A stretch of 64,000 nucleotides of DNA from Ochotona curzoniae. Taxonomy: Eukaryota > Chordata > Mammalia > Lagomorpha > Ochotonidae. Where the stretch lies: positions 28,129,001 to 28,193,000 of the forward strand of contig NW_024465369.1 of assembly GCF_017591425.1 (NCBI RefSeq), written 5' to 3'. A program made the position numbers and the translations under genes. Numbering within the stretch: position 1 is the first letter of the stretch; each line of letters opens with the position of its first letter. Of the stretch, positions 12,629 through 24,403 are shown one piece after another. Under the pieces are notes generated by a model. It was not told the DNA's origin, ran no database searches, and was given only the letters and a program-made list of their open reading frames with translations.

Positions 12629-14082
12629 TGTGAGTCAGACTGCTTATGATCTACATCAAAGAATTGTAAAACCTATACTTTTAAGACCCTATGCTACTTG
12701 GGAATGGGGCAGGAGAGCAGAGAAATCTTCCATCTCCTTAGAATGTGTGAGGAAGATGTAGAGTATAAACTGTCAGGAACATAACAGGTAACTCATAGGC
12801 AATAGACTTGAATCAACATTATGCAATAGTAAAACTACAAAGACATACAGGAGGATCAAGAGTGATCCTGACAACCTCTTAACAGGAAATCATATGTACA
12901 AAGCTGGCGGGGGTGGGGGGCCCCAGAGTGGAGAAGGTGAACAGGAAGAGGCTTGTATCCCAACCGTTGAGACTACCGGATCCTCACTAAGGACTATCAG
13001 TACAAGCACCAAAGACTACATCCCAACTGCCAAGGATACCACAGGGAATTGGAGTGCCTTCGGAGGCCAAGAACTCTGAGGTCATCCACCCCCGTTTGGA
13101 TCTACCACATGGGATGGAAGAAGTCCAAATCCTTCCTCGCAGCATTGAAGGTCATCAGAACAATAGCCAGGAGCCCTGAGCAGTCCTTAGATACAGAAGA
13201 GCAGTAAACTTCCTTCAGGACTAGGGAGAGGAGTTTTTTCTGGTCTTAGTTCCAACTTCGGATCCCCACCCTCTCTCACAATGACCATCAGGGTTGCTCC
13301 AGAGCCACCCCCCAAAACAAACAAACAAACAAAAAATTAGAAATTAAATAGAGAACAACAAGGAAAGCTTAGAACCAGACAGGAAATGGTCAGCGTGGAT
13401 TCACATATACCTTACTAGGTAGGACACAAAGATTAGTTACTCCTTACTAAGGTATTGAAGATTTCTCTGCACACCCCTCCTAAAACTGTTCTGCGCCTCA
13501 ACTGTTGACATATGCCTTGTTAGAGTTACAAGCCAATTTAGACTATCCCAAAATCTGCCAAGTTCAGCCAAATTATGCTTCAACACTATAAATTGCTAAA
13601 TTCTATAATGAAAATAGACACGAGACAGCTGAATAGTACCCTATAGCCATTTTAAGGAGTATAGAAGCTGGTTGTATATACACTAAAATCGAAATGTCAA
13701 TGAAGTAGTCACAGGATGTGATCAAAAACTTGCATTTTTTTAACATGTTGGTTACTCAATACCATGGCAATTAATTCCATGTTGTAAATTGTTGTTGATG
13801 TTATGTTGTGGCTTTTCATTGGATGGGATGATATTCTGTCAGCTCTGCCTTCAGACCAGAGATGATCTCTCCAAGAAATCATTGAATTTATCTGGACAAT
13901 AAGATGCTGGACTCTATGCTTGGTATATGCTTGCAATGAAAGAATCTTGACTGAATTTGAACTGTATTACTACAACAAGGTGGAGGAATCCACCATGGGG
14001 GGAGGGTATGGGGAAGGGTTGGGGGAATCCCAGAGCCTATGAAACTGTGTCACATAATGCAATGTAATTAATAAAAAAAATT
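12629..14082 (+). mobile_element. 5'-truncated lagomorph L1, 3' UTR portion
   Basis: The insert carries the characteristic lagomorph L1 3' region. It includes AAAGCTGGCGGGGGTGGGG at 12900, ATCAGTACAAGCACCAAAG, a TTTGGATCTACCACATGGGATGG block at 13094, and the G-rich terminal block GGTGGAGGAATCCACCATGG with GGGGGAATCCCAGAGCC (13980-14040). It ends in an A-rich tail at 14071-14080. A 9-base repeat atcattggt flanks it at 12620-12628 and 14083-14091 and probably marks the target-site duplication. ORF1 and ORF2 are absent, as expected for 5' truncation during target-primed reverse transcription. Confidence 0.75.
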
Positions 14083-14091
14083 ATCATTGGT

Positions 14092-14980
14092 GCAAAAACA
14101 AGTACAGAAAGAAACGTAACAAAATATATATACTCATGTAAAGGAACTCAGATAAGGCAGAGGTACCTGGCTAAAAGGACAGAAAATTCTCCAGACTCAG
14201 GGAGAGAGGGAATTTCAATAGACAAGAACATTCCATGGTCCACAATATCCATCAATTTGAGGAATGGCAAATCAGAACTAAGTCACTCTCTTCTATGCAG
14301 AGTAAAAGAACCTTATTAAGAATAGGTAATGACTTACAATTGATGAATCAGATGAGAGAATAAATTCAGATGCTACAAAACCCTAAAGATCTGTACAAAG
14401 TGATTTATGCCTGTAGGGAAATTGAGAAAGCCTGAAACTATTGGAAAGGAAAACTCAGTCAAATGAAAGGAATAATCCTGCTAAGAAGGGAATATCAGTG
14501 TGGCTGAAGCACACTCTGATTGGCAGCACAGAAATGCCAGTGTAACAATCCTTCTTCAAGAACACTAGTGCGTCGAAGACTTACCCAGCTTCAGACACTT
14601 CCAGAGTATGAAGTCAAGAAGGTACTGCTGGACAAACCAAGATAGGGATTGAGGTCATTATGACAAGAAGTCGGTGATCTGATGGCCTGTTAACACATGT
14701 AAGATTAAAAGCAGTATCACAAACCCAGAATAATAGAATATGGGGAAGGACTTGAGAGGATAGATGTCATTAACTGCAAATGGGATCTTATACAGAGGAA
14801 TGCATAGGTTTGTGTTGGATGGGTTGAGCTGGCAGTGGTACATTCAAAACACAAATGGGCAGGAGGATAAAGGAGGCTAAAGCTTACATAAAAGATGTAA
14901 GCTTGGGACTGAATGAGGGTTTAAACTGACAGAAACGTACAAAAGGGAAGGCAAAACTATTAAAAAAAAAAAAAAAACAA
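14092..14980. other. Intergenic sequence, no gene recognised
   Basis: No coding potential or known repeat was recognised. The only structure seen is a 10-base perfect inverted repeat, aagcttacat / atgtaagctt, with a 5-base loop at 14880-14904, and an A16 run before the next SINE. Confidence 0.5.
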
Positions 14981-14991
14981 GGCTAGTATTT

Positions 14992-15281
14992 CAGGGCCAG
15001 CATTGTAGCACTGTAGAGTAAGCTATTGCTGGCAATACCAGCAGCCATTGTGGAGTCAGCTTAAGGCCTAGGGGCTTCACTTCCCATCCAGCTTGACTAA
15101 TGTGCCTGGGAAGGCAACAGCTGGGGGCCCTTGCCACCCAAGTGCCACACTTGGATGGAGTTCTAGTTGTTGGCCTGACCCATTTCTGGTGTTGAAGTCA
15201 TTGTGGGAGTGAACCAGTGAATGAAAGATCTCTCTCTTCATCTCTCCCTCTCTCAGGCTGTGTTTCAAATAAAATCAGTAT
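14992..15281 (+). mobile_element. C-type SINE with 11-bp target-site duplication
   Basis: The SINE runs from the CAGGGCCAGCATTGTAGC head through CTTCCCATCCAGC and AGTGAACCAGTGAATG to CTCTCCCTCTCTC and a short A-rich tail. Flanking copies of ggctagtattt at 14981-14991 and 15282-15292 are identical and define the insertion. Confidence 0.85.
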
Positions 15282-15292
15282 GGCTAGTATTT

Positions 15293-15405
15293 TCTGAGTC
15301 TGGATGGAGTTGAGCATGAAGTAGAGAATGAAAGGTAATATTCTCTCTCCCTCTCCTTCTTCCCACACTTTCCCTCTCATTCCTTCAAATAAAATATAAA
15401 TAAAT
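15293..15405 (+). mobile_element. C-type SINE 3' fragment
   Basis: A second, incomplete SINE tail follows directly: the pyrimidine-rich CTCTCTCCCTCTCC run and a CAAATAAAATATAAATAAATC tail. The 5' body is diverged or missing. Confidence 0.6.
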
Positions 15406-15880
15406 CAATTTCTCAGAACAGGCCCTCCAGGATTCTCACCAACTTCTCTTCCTATAGAATAACCTATAACCCTAACAACCCAGCTTATCATAGAACCACA
15501 GTTGATATGGGTCATTTTCCGGTTTCACTATTAATTCTATATTTTTTCCAGCTTCAGTAACCACTTCTGCTGGTCTCTACAGCTTATGTGGCAGTACAAT
15601 CAGATCTAACAGGCAACTCCATGGAGTTTCCTTTCTCCTGCATTTGAGAGGGGCTTTGAAAAGAGGGGCTTTAAACTACAATTTATGTAATTCCACCTTA
15701 CCATTGAACTGTATGAAGCCCCTCACATAACAGTAGAGACCTAGTTCTTCCTAATGATCATCTCTACCACGAGTACATTTCTTGCTCCCTAAAATTTCCA
15801 GGCAGCAGCAGCCTAAATTCTCTGAGAATCTTTCATCTCTGATAAAAGTATCCCCCTAGAATTGTGGGAACACAATTTGG

Positions 15881-16179
15881 GAGGCCAGCATGGTGGCATG
15901 GCCAGCTAATCTTCCACCTGCAGCATCTGAATTCCATATACTGCCAGTTCAAGTCCTGGCTACTTCCAATCTGACTTCCTGCTTATGGCCTGGGAAAGCA
16001 GTGGAGGATTACTCAAAGCCTTGGAACCCTGTACCCACATGGCAGATTGTTCCTGGTTAATGATAGAATCAGTTTTGGCCATTTTGACCATTTGAATAGT
16101 AAACCAGTGGGTGGAAGATCTTTCTGTCTCTCCCTCTCTCTGTAAATCTGCCTCTCCAATAAAAATAAATCTTTAAAAC
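15881..16179 (+). mobile_element. C-type SINE with 11-bp target-site duplication
   Basis: Near-complete copy. It has GAGGCCAGCATGGTGGC, TTCAAGTCCTGGCTAC (B-box region), CTTATGGCCTGGGAAAGCAG, AACCAGTGGGTGGAAGATC and a CCAATAAAAATAAATC tail. acacaatttgg at 15870-15880 and 16180-16190 is a perfect flanking duplication. Confidence 0.9.
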
Positions 16180-16190
16180 ACACAATTTGG

Positions 16191-19100
16191 ACAGTGGGTT
16201 GTTTTAAGTGAAACCTAACCAGCTTTTACCCAGTGACTCCCAGACCCATATAGTCTTCCTTTTGATGACATAACATCATCACTTTGCATCTGTGGGAATT
16301 GGCTCCAACATCCTCAGGTACATCAAAATCCTGATGTTCACATCCTCACATAAAATGCATAGTATTTTCAAATATCCTATACATCTTCCTATATTATCTA
16401 ACCCCTGCCTAGATTACTTGTGGTATTTTAACAATTTAAATGTTATGTAATTGGTTATACTATATTGCTTAGGTAATAATGACAGAAAAGAAAAATTCAT
16501 ATATACTTCATGCTGAGTGTTTATATGCCTCCATATCTATATGTGTGTACTCCATATGTAAATATGATTGAATTTCTGGATGCAGAAATTCTTCATGAAT
16601 GGAGAAGGCTACCTATGTTACTATACAAAAGATTTTTGATTGCTGCATCTTGGAGTGTGGTCCCATGCTTGCAGAGCATCATGAGTGCTTCAAATTCACC
16701 ATCAACAGGTTAGTCTATACTCTTCCAGGCCAGATATTCTGGATTCTATTAAATGATTAATAAATATAATGGCCATGCACTTAGGGCCTCATATCTTTTT
16801 CTGTAAATTAGTTCACTAGCTCTGATATGAAGTTATATGGAATCTCATTTGATAGACAAAATAAAACAGTGTGATTCCTTGCAAACGTTTGTTAGCTATG
16901 GCCTTGCTATTAGGAAAGATAAAATCATATTAGGGATATATGTCTATTTATATTTTTTAAAAATTCAAAACAAAAAGTGTGAATCTTTCTGGAACAGAGC
17001 AACCCAATGAAACTAACCTGAAAGCAGGTGTCCATTTAGACTCCAGAGGAATAATGCCACCCCAGAATTCCGCATCAATCCTTATGGCTGGAATCTGTGC
17101 ATATGGCAGTTGCTGGAGCTTCATTAGCCATGCTAAGTGGTATGTCAGGCATATAGGCCCAGGGATAGCTCCGTGTATTCTACCATCACTTACTTTGTGT
17201 GCTTATTGCAACAGCATTGAGGTGGTTTATTACTTGAGGCTGGCTGTTCGCAACTGACCCAGTTATTCCATCTGTATCAATACTTTACAAAATGAGCATG
17301 ATGAGAGCTACATAAAGAATTTTTAAAATATTATCATGACCATGTTAGAATAAAAAAACATGAAATTAATTTTAATGTCATGCTTTGCTTAACTTAATAT
17401 ATAAACATTTCAATACAAAAAGAATAGCATTTTTAACCCTTCTTTTGTATTACTAATGCTTTGGAATAGTTGTCTATATTTTTAAATTATGAAGTACTTA
17501 AGTAACATTGAACAGCACAGCTTCATAATATTGTATCTTCTGTGGTGGGTGCTCCTCTTGCAAGTATTGATAGATGATGCAAACATCTCCACATGCCCAC
17601 TCTCACATGTTCCTACCCAGAACTTTCTTCTCTATGTTCTGATCTCCTTCAGATTCCTGCCCTTCCACCCATGAGTCCATGTAAGTTCCAACAGAATGGC
17701 TATGGCTTTTTCTTTAAAAAAAAAAAAAAAAGGATGATCAGACGTATCAAAACTTTGCCCATTTTAAGGGATTTTGCTACCTAAACTGGCAACCTACCCT
17801 TGGGTAAGGGAACATTGTAACTACCATCTGATTTCACCTTACATTGAATTTGTCTCATAAATGGGCATATCTGGAAGCCATAATGATAATTTTCCTTCTT
17901 AATCAGTTTCCCACAGGGTTTCTCCAAAGAGCATGTTTAATGAGCTAAAGGAGGGGGCTGGTGCAGGGATAGTGAATGACATGGAAGATAACTGCCCATG
18001 CAGCTTCTCTGTCTCTTCCGGTCCTGTTCATGCTTGACTCTACATGTAGAATCCATGTTACAATGGATTGTTGCTATCCCTGCTTCTCTGACTTAAAGGT
18101 TTTTTTAGAACACAGTTCATGATGCACCTATCCAGTGGCACAAAGTGCTTGGTGTAGTGTTGTATAACACTTATACTTTCTGAGGCCTCAGTAATATATC
18201 AGGCCTTGTTTTTGAGAAGTCATATAAACTACTGCTGCAAATGACAGTGCCATGATCCCACAGCCTGTGTTATGACTATATCACTGAAGCTTGTCATAAC
18301 ACAGCATCATGACTTCCAAATATACAAGCTAAGTAGCAGGGCTCCGAGCATAGCAACCTACACAAAACCCAACTCAAAACCGGTGACCTCTCTCATCACT
18401 TGGTGTATTGTTCTTGGATGTGGAACATGCTGTATCTAGAAATGAAGGAGGTTTACCAGAAAATGTGTTTTCTTCATTCTGGGAGCTACAATATGTAACA
18501 GTTTATCTTCACAGTGAAGGTGCTGGCAACCAAAACACTACAAAATTTCTAAAGATTATTCAGGTCATGCAGACCCTTGAATCCTCAAAGGGCCTGTCTC
18601 CAATCATACATGATGCATTTTTTACCAAGGCCACCAGCATACTGAAAACTTTCGCCTATCTGGTCAGATAAGCATAATGTGATAAAGAAATGGCATTCTG
18701 GGTAATACTCACAGAGTTAAGATTTCTTTCTTTTTTATTATGACAAAGCACAAAATTAAGTATATATTGTTGCCCATTTCTTGTGCATGCAAACAATTTC
18801 TGGTCCCCTTTTTCTAATTACAAACAAAACTAAGGACATGATCCACATACCCGAGTTTCCTTAATATGCTCCAGGAAGCTGCTGCATCTATCACAGCACC
18901 TCAAATGAGGCTACCACTTGATTGAATTTACGCTAATTTATTCTCATTCTCCAGGATCTGAGTTCTGCCAGGATAAGTCTCTGCTCTACGTGATTTAGAT
19001 GAAGAAGCAACAGGGATAACTACCTCTGTATACTTTATGTCCGCAAGCATACCACTATGTCTAGTAGTTCCTTTGAAATAAAAGCTTTTGTGTTATTAAC

Positions 19101-19950
19101 TAGTTTTATTGTAGCTGTTGGCATGCAAAGAGTTCAGACACATCCACCTGAATTTCATCAGTTACAGATTTCCACTCTCCAGTAAAAATCCAACTCAGAA
19201 ATAAAATGTGTACTAAACAAGTTAACCTCAATTATGTACATGGAAACACAAAAAATGAACATTGTGTGTGTGGTCATAGACCCAGATGATTCACTTTAAA
19301 CCAAACCTTTGCCAGGATTCTATTAACTTGTCTTACATGCTTGCATTTTAAATGGTAAGGTGGAGGAGAGGAGGCATGGCAAGGCTGCTACTCTTCAAAT
19401 ATCAAGGTCAAGAGACTCAGTGTCAAGCAATCCTTTAAGGGTGTGGGTGTTCCTTTTTCCTTGTACATAGCTATAAAGTTAAGTGGCTATAGGTCCCTTT
19501 TAGGAAGAATTGGGAACATTTTACCATATATACTTGCTTGACATAGGTGATCATTTTCCTCCTAGGATCCTGGTTACTTTAGTCAATGAGTTCTCAGACC
19601 TGGAAAGGGAACAAAATACTGTAATGTCTGCTTTCAGATGCCTGGTTAGTTATGTATATTTCCTGTGATGGTATTAACTGAGAAGTACTCTGGTTACCAA
19701 CATACCTGTTTTGTTCCTAGGGGTATTGCATTCTACTAAACATAGTAATCGCAGTCCATGGGTTAGACCCCCTCAGCTACCAATCTGTCTCTACTGCCTA
19801 TTATAATTACATTCACATGAATCTTATGTGCCACCATTAATCCCCTATTATTTTAGGGATTTTGTTATCCCCACTGCACTTGCAGTGAGCCACATATCAT
19901 CAATAATGGGGTACACATTATTAGCCAAGCAACAAAAGTCACGGTCCTTA
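16191..19950. other. Intergenic sequence, no gene recognised
   Basis: A 3.8-kb stretch without a clear repeat or gene. It holds short chance frames, for instance 87 codons at 18408-18671 that match nothing I know, an A17 run at 17717, and a strong inverted repeat at 18265-18304. Undetected old repeats are likely. Confidence 0.5.
18265..18304. repeat. 12-bp perfect inverted repeat (hairpin)
   Basis: Arms ctgtgttatgac (18265-18276) and gtcataacacag (18293-18304) are exact reverse complements separated by 16 bases. Six further flanking bases, catgat and atcatg, also pair after an asymmetric gap. Confidence 0.85.
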
Positions 19951-19961
19951 TATTTTATCTT

Positions 19962-20287
19962 TAAAAAATAAAGATTTACTAATTCATTAGAAAGTGATAG
20001 TTACAGAGAGGAAAGACAAACAGAAAAATCTTCCATTCACTGGTTCACTTCCCAGATGGAAGCAAGAGCCAGAGATGAGCTGATATGAAGCCAGGAGCCA
20101 GGAGCCTCTTCCTGATCTCCTGTTGGGTACAGGGGCCTAATGACTTGATCATCCTCCACTGCTTTCCCAGGCCATAACCAGGAGCTGGATTGAAAATGGA
20201 GAAGCCAGGACATGAACCAGCAACCATACGGGATGCTGGCACTAGAGGCAGAAGTTTATCCTACTATGCCATGGCACCAGTCCCCAA
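19962..20287 (-). mobile_element. C-type SINE
   Basis: Reverse-oriented copy. The T/A-rich tail side starts at 19962, followed by TCACTGGTTCACTTCCCAGA, AAGCCAGGAGCCAGGAGCC, GCTTTCCCAGGCCATAACC, and the head ending ATGGCACCAGTCCCC. Flanks attttatctt (19952-19961) and atttcatctt (20288-20297) match at 9 of 10 bases. Confidence 0.85.
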
Positions 20288-20297
20288 ATTTCATCTT

Positions 20298-20918
20298 TCA
20301 ACTATTTTTAATGCCAATACTGTAATCAGATGTCAAATTTGGTTTTGAGAAATTTTGAAATGGAATTTGATTTGGAGACTATTTGTTAAGTTTCAGCTAA
20401 CAATGAGAGCAAGTAGAAGAAAGCAGTTGAGCAGAGAGACAAGTTAATACAGGCCTAACATAGCCTTACCCCAATTCAGGGAATTCCAGAGCCCTAGGAC
20501 CCACCGCAGGTGTCTTCCAATGAGACAACACAGTCAGTTGCACATTTTTTCATGTGATCGATCACTAGATGAAAGTCGTGCTTTTGAAAAAGGCAGCTCT
20601 CTGAAACAGAGATAAGGAATCTGGATGTTATAACTGCCTGTCCACCAAAGCCTTTAAAAGAAACCTGTTTCAAAAGAAGCAAGTAAAGATGGAACAAGAG
20701 AAGTTGGAGTAAGAGTGAAGAGACACAAGGAAAGTCTTGAAATTAAGTTTAAAGAAAGTACACACAGTTAGTTTTAGAAGACATGTCCCTAATGAGAATA
20801 AAACTCCACATTGAATCCTGAGTTCAATTCTGATTTCTGCAGTTTAAGAGAAATATATCCTACAGAAAAGCATTCAGAGGTGAGTAATCAGAACAGTAAG
20901 TTCAGTGAAAACTGTAAC
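20298..20918. other. Intergenic sequence, no gene recognised
   Basis: A-rich, purine-biased sequence with several GAAGAGACA-like tracts. No gene or confident repeat assignment was made. Confidence 0.4.
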
Positions 20919-20933
20919 AAAAGAGGACTTGTT

Positions 20934-21024
20934 TATAGGAAAATGGGAAAAATCTGTCGGGGGGGTGGGAGTTTAGGGGGAATCCCAGCCTATACGAATT
21001 TGTCAAGAGACAAATATATTTTTA
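20934..21024 (+). mobile_element. Extremely short (91 bp) 5'-truncated L1 insertion
   Basis: The insert consists only of the G-rich L1 3' terminus (gtcggggg then tgggagtttaggggga then atcccagcctata) and a degenerate A/T tail. It is bounded by a perfect 15-base duplication, aaaagaggacttgtt, at 20919-20933 and 21025-21039. The same G-rich terminus occurs at 13980-14045 and 40500-40560. Confidence 0.85.
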
Positions 21025-21039
21025 AAAAGAGGACTTGTT

Positions 21040-23774
21040 AAAAGAACTAATGTTGACATATTAGCATGAGTGTATTCAACTTAAATTCATTTTCTGTGAA
21101 CTCAAGTGATAGAAATCTAAATAGACAGAAGTGACCACAGATTACAGAGGATATTGCTAATGACTGAAATAAAGGAAAAAAAAAAAAACTTCTGCAGCTG
21201 TAAGTTAGGAAGGTGTAGAGGGATAAAGGCATTTTGGACCAAGACAGCCATTATAGATAATTGCTGAAAGTTCATATTAGTCAAAAGTAAGACCGTGGAG
21301 AAAAGAAAAAAGCAAGAATAAATATAAAGTTAATTCTAAAAGTGAAGATTGGTATTTGACATATGTAACTCTTGATGACTGCCTTGGTATTTTAAAAGGA
21401 GGAGTCTGACAGCAAGGGAGAAAATGGATAAAAGAGAAGATAGAAAGCAGAGAAACCAATAAACATCATGCTTGATCAATTGTGAGCGCATCATGGTGTT
21501 TACAATACTTGACATTCTGTTTGATTAAGTGGAAATCTCAACATATATCAGCTAAACGAATGCTCAAGGGCAGAATCAATGGTTGTGTCAAGTAACATAT
21601 GTCAGTGGGAATATAGAGCAGCCAACATGTTTAAAAGACATGTGAAAGACTAAATGGAGAAAAGGGTGTCAGAGATAGTAGATGCATTTCATAATGTGCT
21701 CTTAGTGGAATACTAGATAAGTTTTACAAATTCATGGAGAAGTGAATGAAAAGATAAATATTATAGTGCATAAAGACAAGTACTTACTAATTTGATTGTT
21801 AGGATGGGAAGCGTTGTCTGGAGCAGCTATTGTTGTGGTCGTTTGGACAGTGATACTACTCATGCCAATAATATGCATTTTCCTTTAATTTTATGAAGTA
21901 CCATTATGTTTGTTCCCAATGAAAATATTGAAAGAAATGTATTTGGCGTACCAAAAAGAAGGAAAGAGAGACTAAATTTGGAAATCCCACCAATAATCAA
22001 TATGCTGCTGAAGTTTCTCAACAAAATCTCGACTAATATGCTTCCTCATAGATATTTTCTGTGCACACATCCCTGATAATTGGCGCCACCTTGTCAGTAT
22101 GAAATGGACTCTTTTTGTCAAATGTTGTCTGTTAAAGCAAAGCAGCAAGCCAATTACTGAGATCATTCAGATGAAAATTTTACTTTTGCCTGAATTAGCC
22201 AGAGAATTGAAGCATAAATGGACCTTTTCACTTGACTGATTGAGATAATTGCTTCACTTTTCTAGGGGAGACCTATAGTTGTGAGGCCGAGTTTGGTCAC
22301 CAAAACATGTTTGTGATAGGCATTATTGACTTTCCTTGAAACAGCTAGGCTTGGCTAGATGCCGCACTCAGATCCTTGCCCTCATCTTTTTACTGTGTGA
22401 AACAATGCAGAAAAATTTCATCCCTGGGAAATTCAATGCTTGAATTCTTTCCTTTTTGGCCACCTCTAAAATATGTCAGCTCAAATCTCCAGATAAGGTG
22501 AAGTGGCATTTTGGGGAATCTTGGAGGAGATTGGCAGGGTAGGAGATTGGTTCAGTGGGTGAGATGCAAAAAGTGAGAATTAGCTCCAGGTGCTTGGGAA
22601 TAAATGGTTTTTCCTGAAAGGCTTGGGTAGGTGGACTTGAAAGAAACATGTAATTTACATTTATTATCGGAGGGTTGAGAGGAGTTAATAAAGAGACCTA
22701 AATGGGGACAGACAATTAAAGCAGCAGCAGGGTTCAGATCAGAGCCTTTGGCCAGGATCCTGTGTAATAGAAGCCTTTGTAACAGCATGGCACATAGGAA
22801 AGAAGAAATCTAAAGGAACAGCACAGCATCTGAGCTTTGCTTCAGTGCTTGCTATCTGGTGGCCTTCTATGACAGTCTGGGAGTATACAGGAAGGGCATA
22901 GTTGTCACTGACCTAGAAATTTCACCAAAAAAGCAAAGTATCCAATAACAAAACCTTCATAAACTGAATCTGTGAGAAAAGGTTGTCATGTAAATATGCT
23001 TGTAATTATTTTGCGAGGGCTCCCCTTGCTGGCCAACCTGCAGAATGTCCTAGAAGCTAATGGCAAGTTTCACTAAGGGAATTTATCCATTTCTATAGTT
23101 TCTGCACTTCAAAAAAAAAAAAAAAAGTTGCTAAGGTAAATTTTATTTTCTAAGTTATAATATAAAGGAACAAAAATCTCATCCATGGAATTTATAAAAT
23201 CCATCAGAAGTGTTCTTTAATTTTTATGTTCACTCATCTTCAAGCATTCAAGCAGATGTTTAGAGTCCAATATTAGGTCTTCAGACCATAATACAAAGGT
23301 TTCAACTCTTAATTTTTTGCATTTTATATTACGTACAACTTGAAAAGCTGTTTGAGGTGTTGAATAAGATCCATGCGTGCATGCACCTTTCAGATCAGGA
23401 TTGACCTAGCAAAGTAAGCTGCATTTTTCAAGAGATTACATTTACAATGAGAAGGCTATATTCCAAAGTAATCTTAAATTTCTTTTTGCAATGTCTTTAG
23501 TATTACTTTAATTGTGGAAAACATGAACATTCTAGAATAATTAACATTTTGTAACATTAACAAGTCATTCAGATTCAGTGATTTTGTAAAAGGAATAAAC
23601 TAGCAAAGTTTAAGCCATGCATTAAAAAAAAAAATGGTGTATCTCTCCTTAAGTGTCCCCAAGGACAACCCCACAAGAATTTGAAGAATGACAAATAATG
23701 TACTAAGCATGTAACACCGAGTTTTCTTACAGGTTATGTATGTCACTACTTATCTACATGTAAGGACTGAAATG
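21040..23774. other. Intergenic sequence, no gene recognised
   Basis: No exon-like or RNA-gene-like structure was recognised across 2.7 kb. A minus-strand frame of 64 codons at 21972-22166 has a protein-like composition but no family I can name. A-runs occur near 21178 and 23111. Confidence 0.4.
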
Positions 23775-24060
23775 CAGGTGTTTGACCTAGTGGTTAAGAT
23801 CACTCCCATCTCATATCGGAGTACCTGAGTTCAGTGTCCACCTCCAGCTCCAGACTCCAGCTTTCTGCTAAAATGCAGACCTCGGGAAGCAATATGACAG
23901 CTCAATTAATTGCAGTTCTGACACCCATTAAGGAGATCCAAACTGAAGTCCAGGATCCTGACTTGAAGTATCTAGGTCATCCCTGGCTGTTATGGACGTT
24001 TGGGGAATGAAAACCAATAGGAATTCCCTCTTACGTTCTATTGTTTCAATTATCTGAAAG
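23775..24060 (+). mobile_element. C-type SINE, old copy
   Basis: The head GCAGGTGTTTGACCTAGTGG is followed by AGTACCTGAGTTCAGTGTCC, AGCTTTCTGCTAA and GTTTGGGGAATGAAAACC. It belongs to the older C-SINE subfamily with the CTCGGGAAGCA block and has drifted strongly. The tail is not distinct. Confidence 0.7.
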
Positions 24061-24079
24061 TAAGCTTTAATTTATTTTC

Positions 24080-24403
24080 TAGCTTTTTGTTTGCTTGCTA
24101 TTTTGGAAAGGCAGATTTTAATGAGAGAAGGAGAGACAGAGAGAAAGATTTTCTATCTGCTGTTTCACTCCCCAAGTGGCTGTAATGGTGGGAGCTGAGC
24201 AAATCTGAAGCCACGAGCCAGGAGCTTCTTCTGGGTCTCCCATATGGGTGCAGGGTCCAGGGCTTTGGCCCACTTCTATTGCTTTCCAGGCCACAGGGAG
24301 CTGGATGGAAAGTGGAGCATCTGGGACAAAAGCCGGTGCCCATATAGAATCTTGGCAGATGCAACATGAGAATTTAGTTCACTAGGCTACTTCGCCAGAC
24401 CCA
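24080..24403 (-). mobile_element. C-type SINE
   Basis: Reverse copy with TATTTTGGAAAGGCAG, GAGAAGGAGAGACAGAG, AAGCCACGAGCCAGGAGC, TCCCATATGGGTGCAGGG and the head TAGGCTACTTCGCCAGACCC. Confidence 0.9.

Noticed and set aside
18408..18671. 87-codon frame with protein-like composition
   Set aside because: I could not assign it to a family and neighbouring frames carry stops; left as unassigned sequence.
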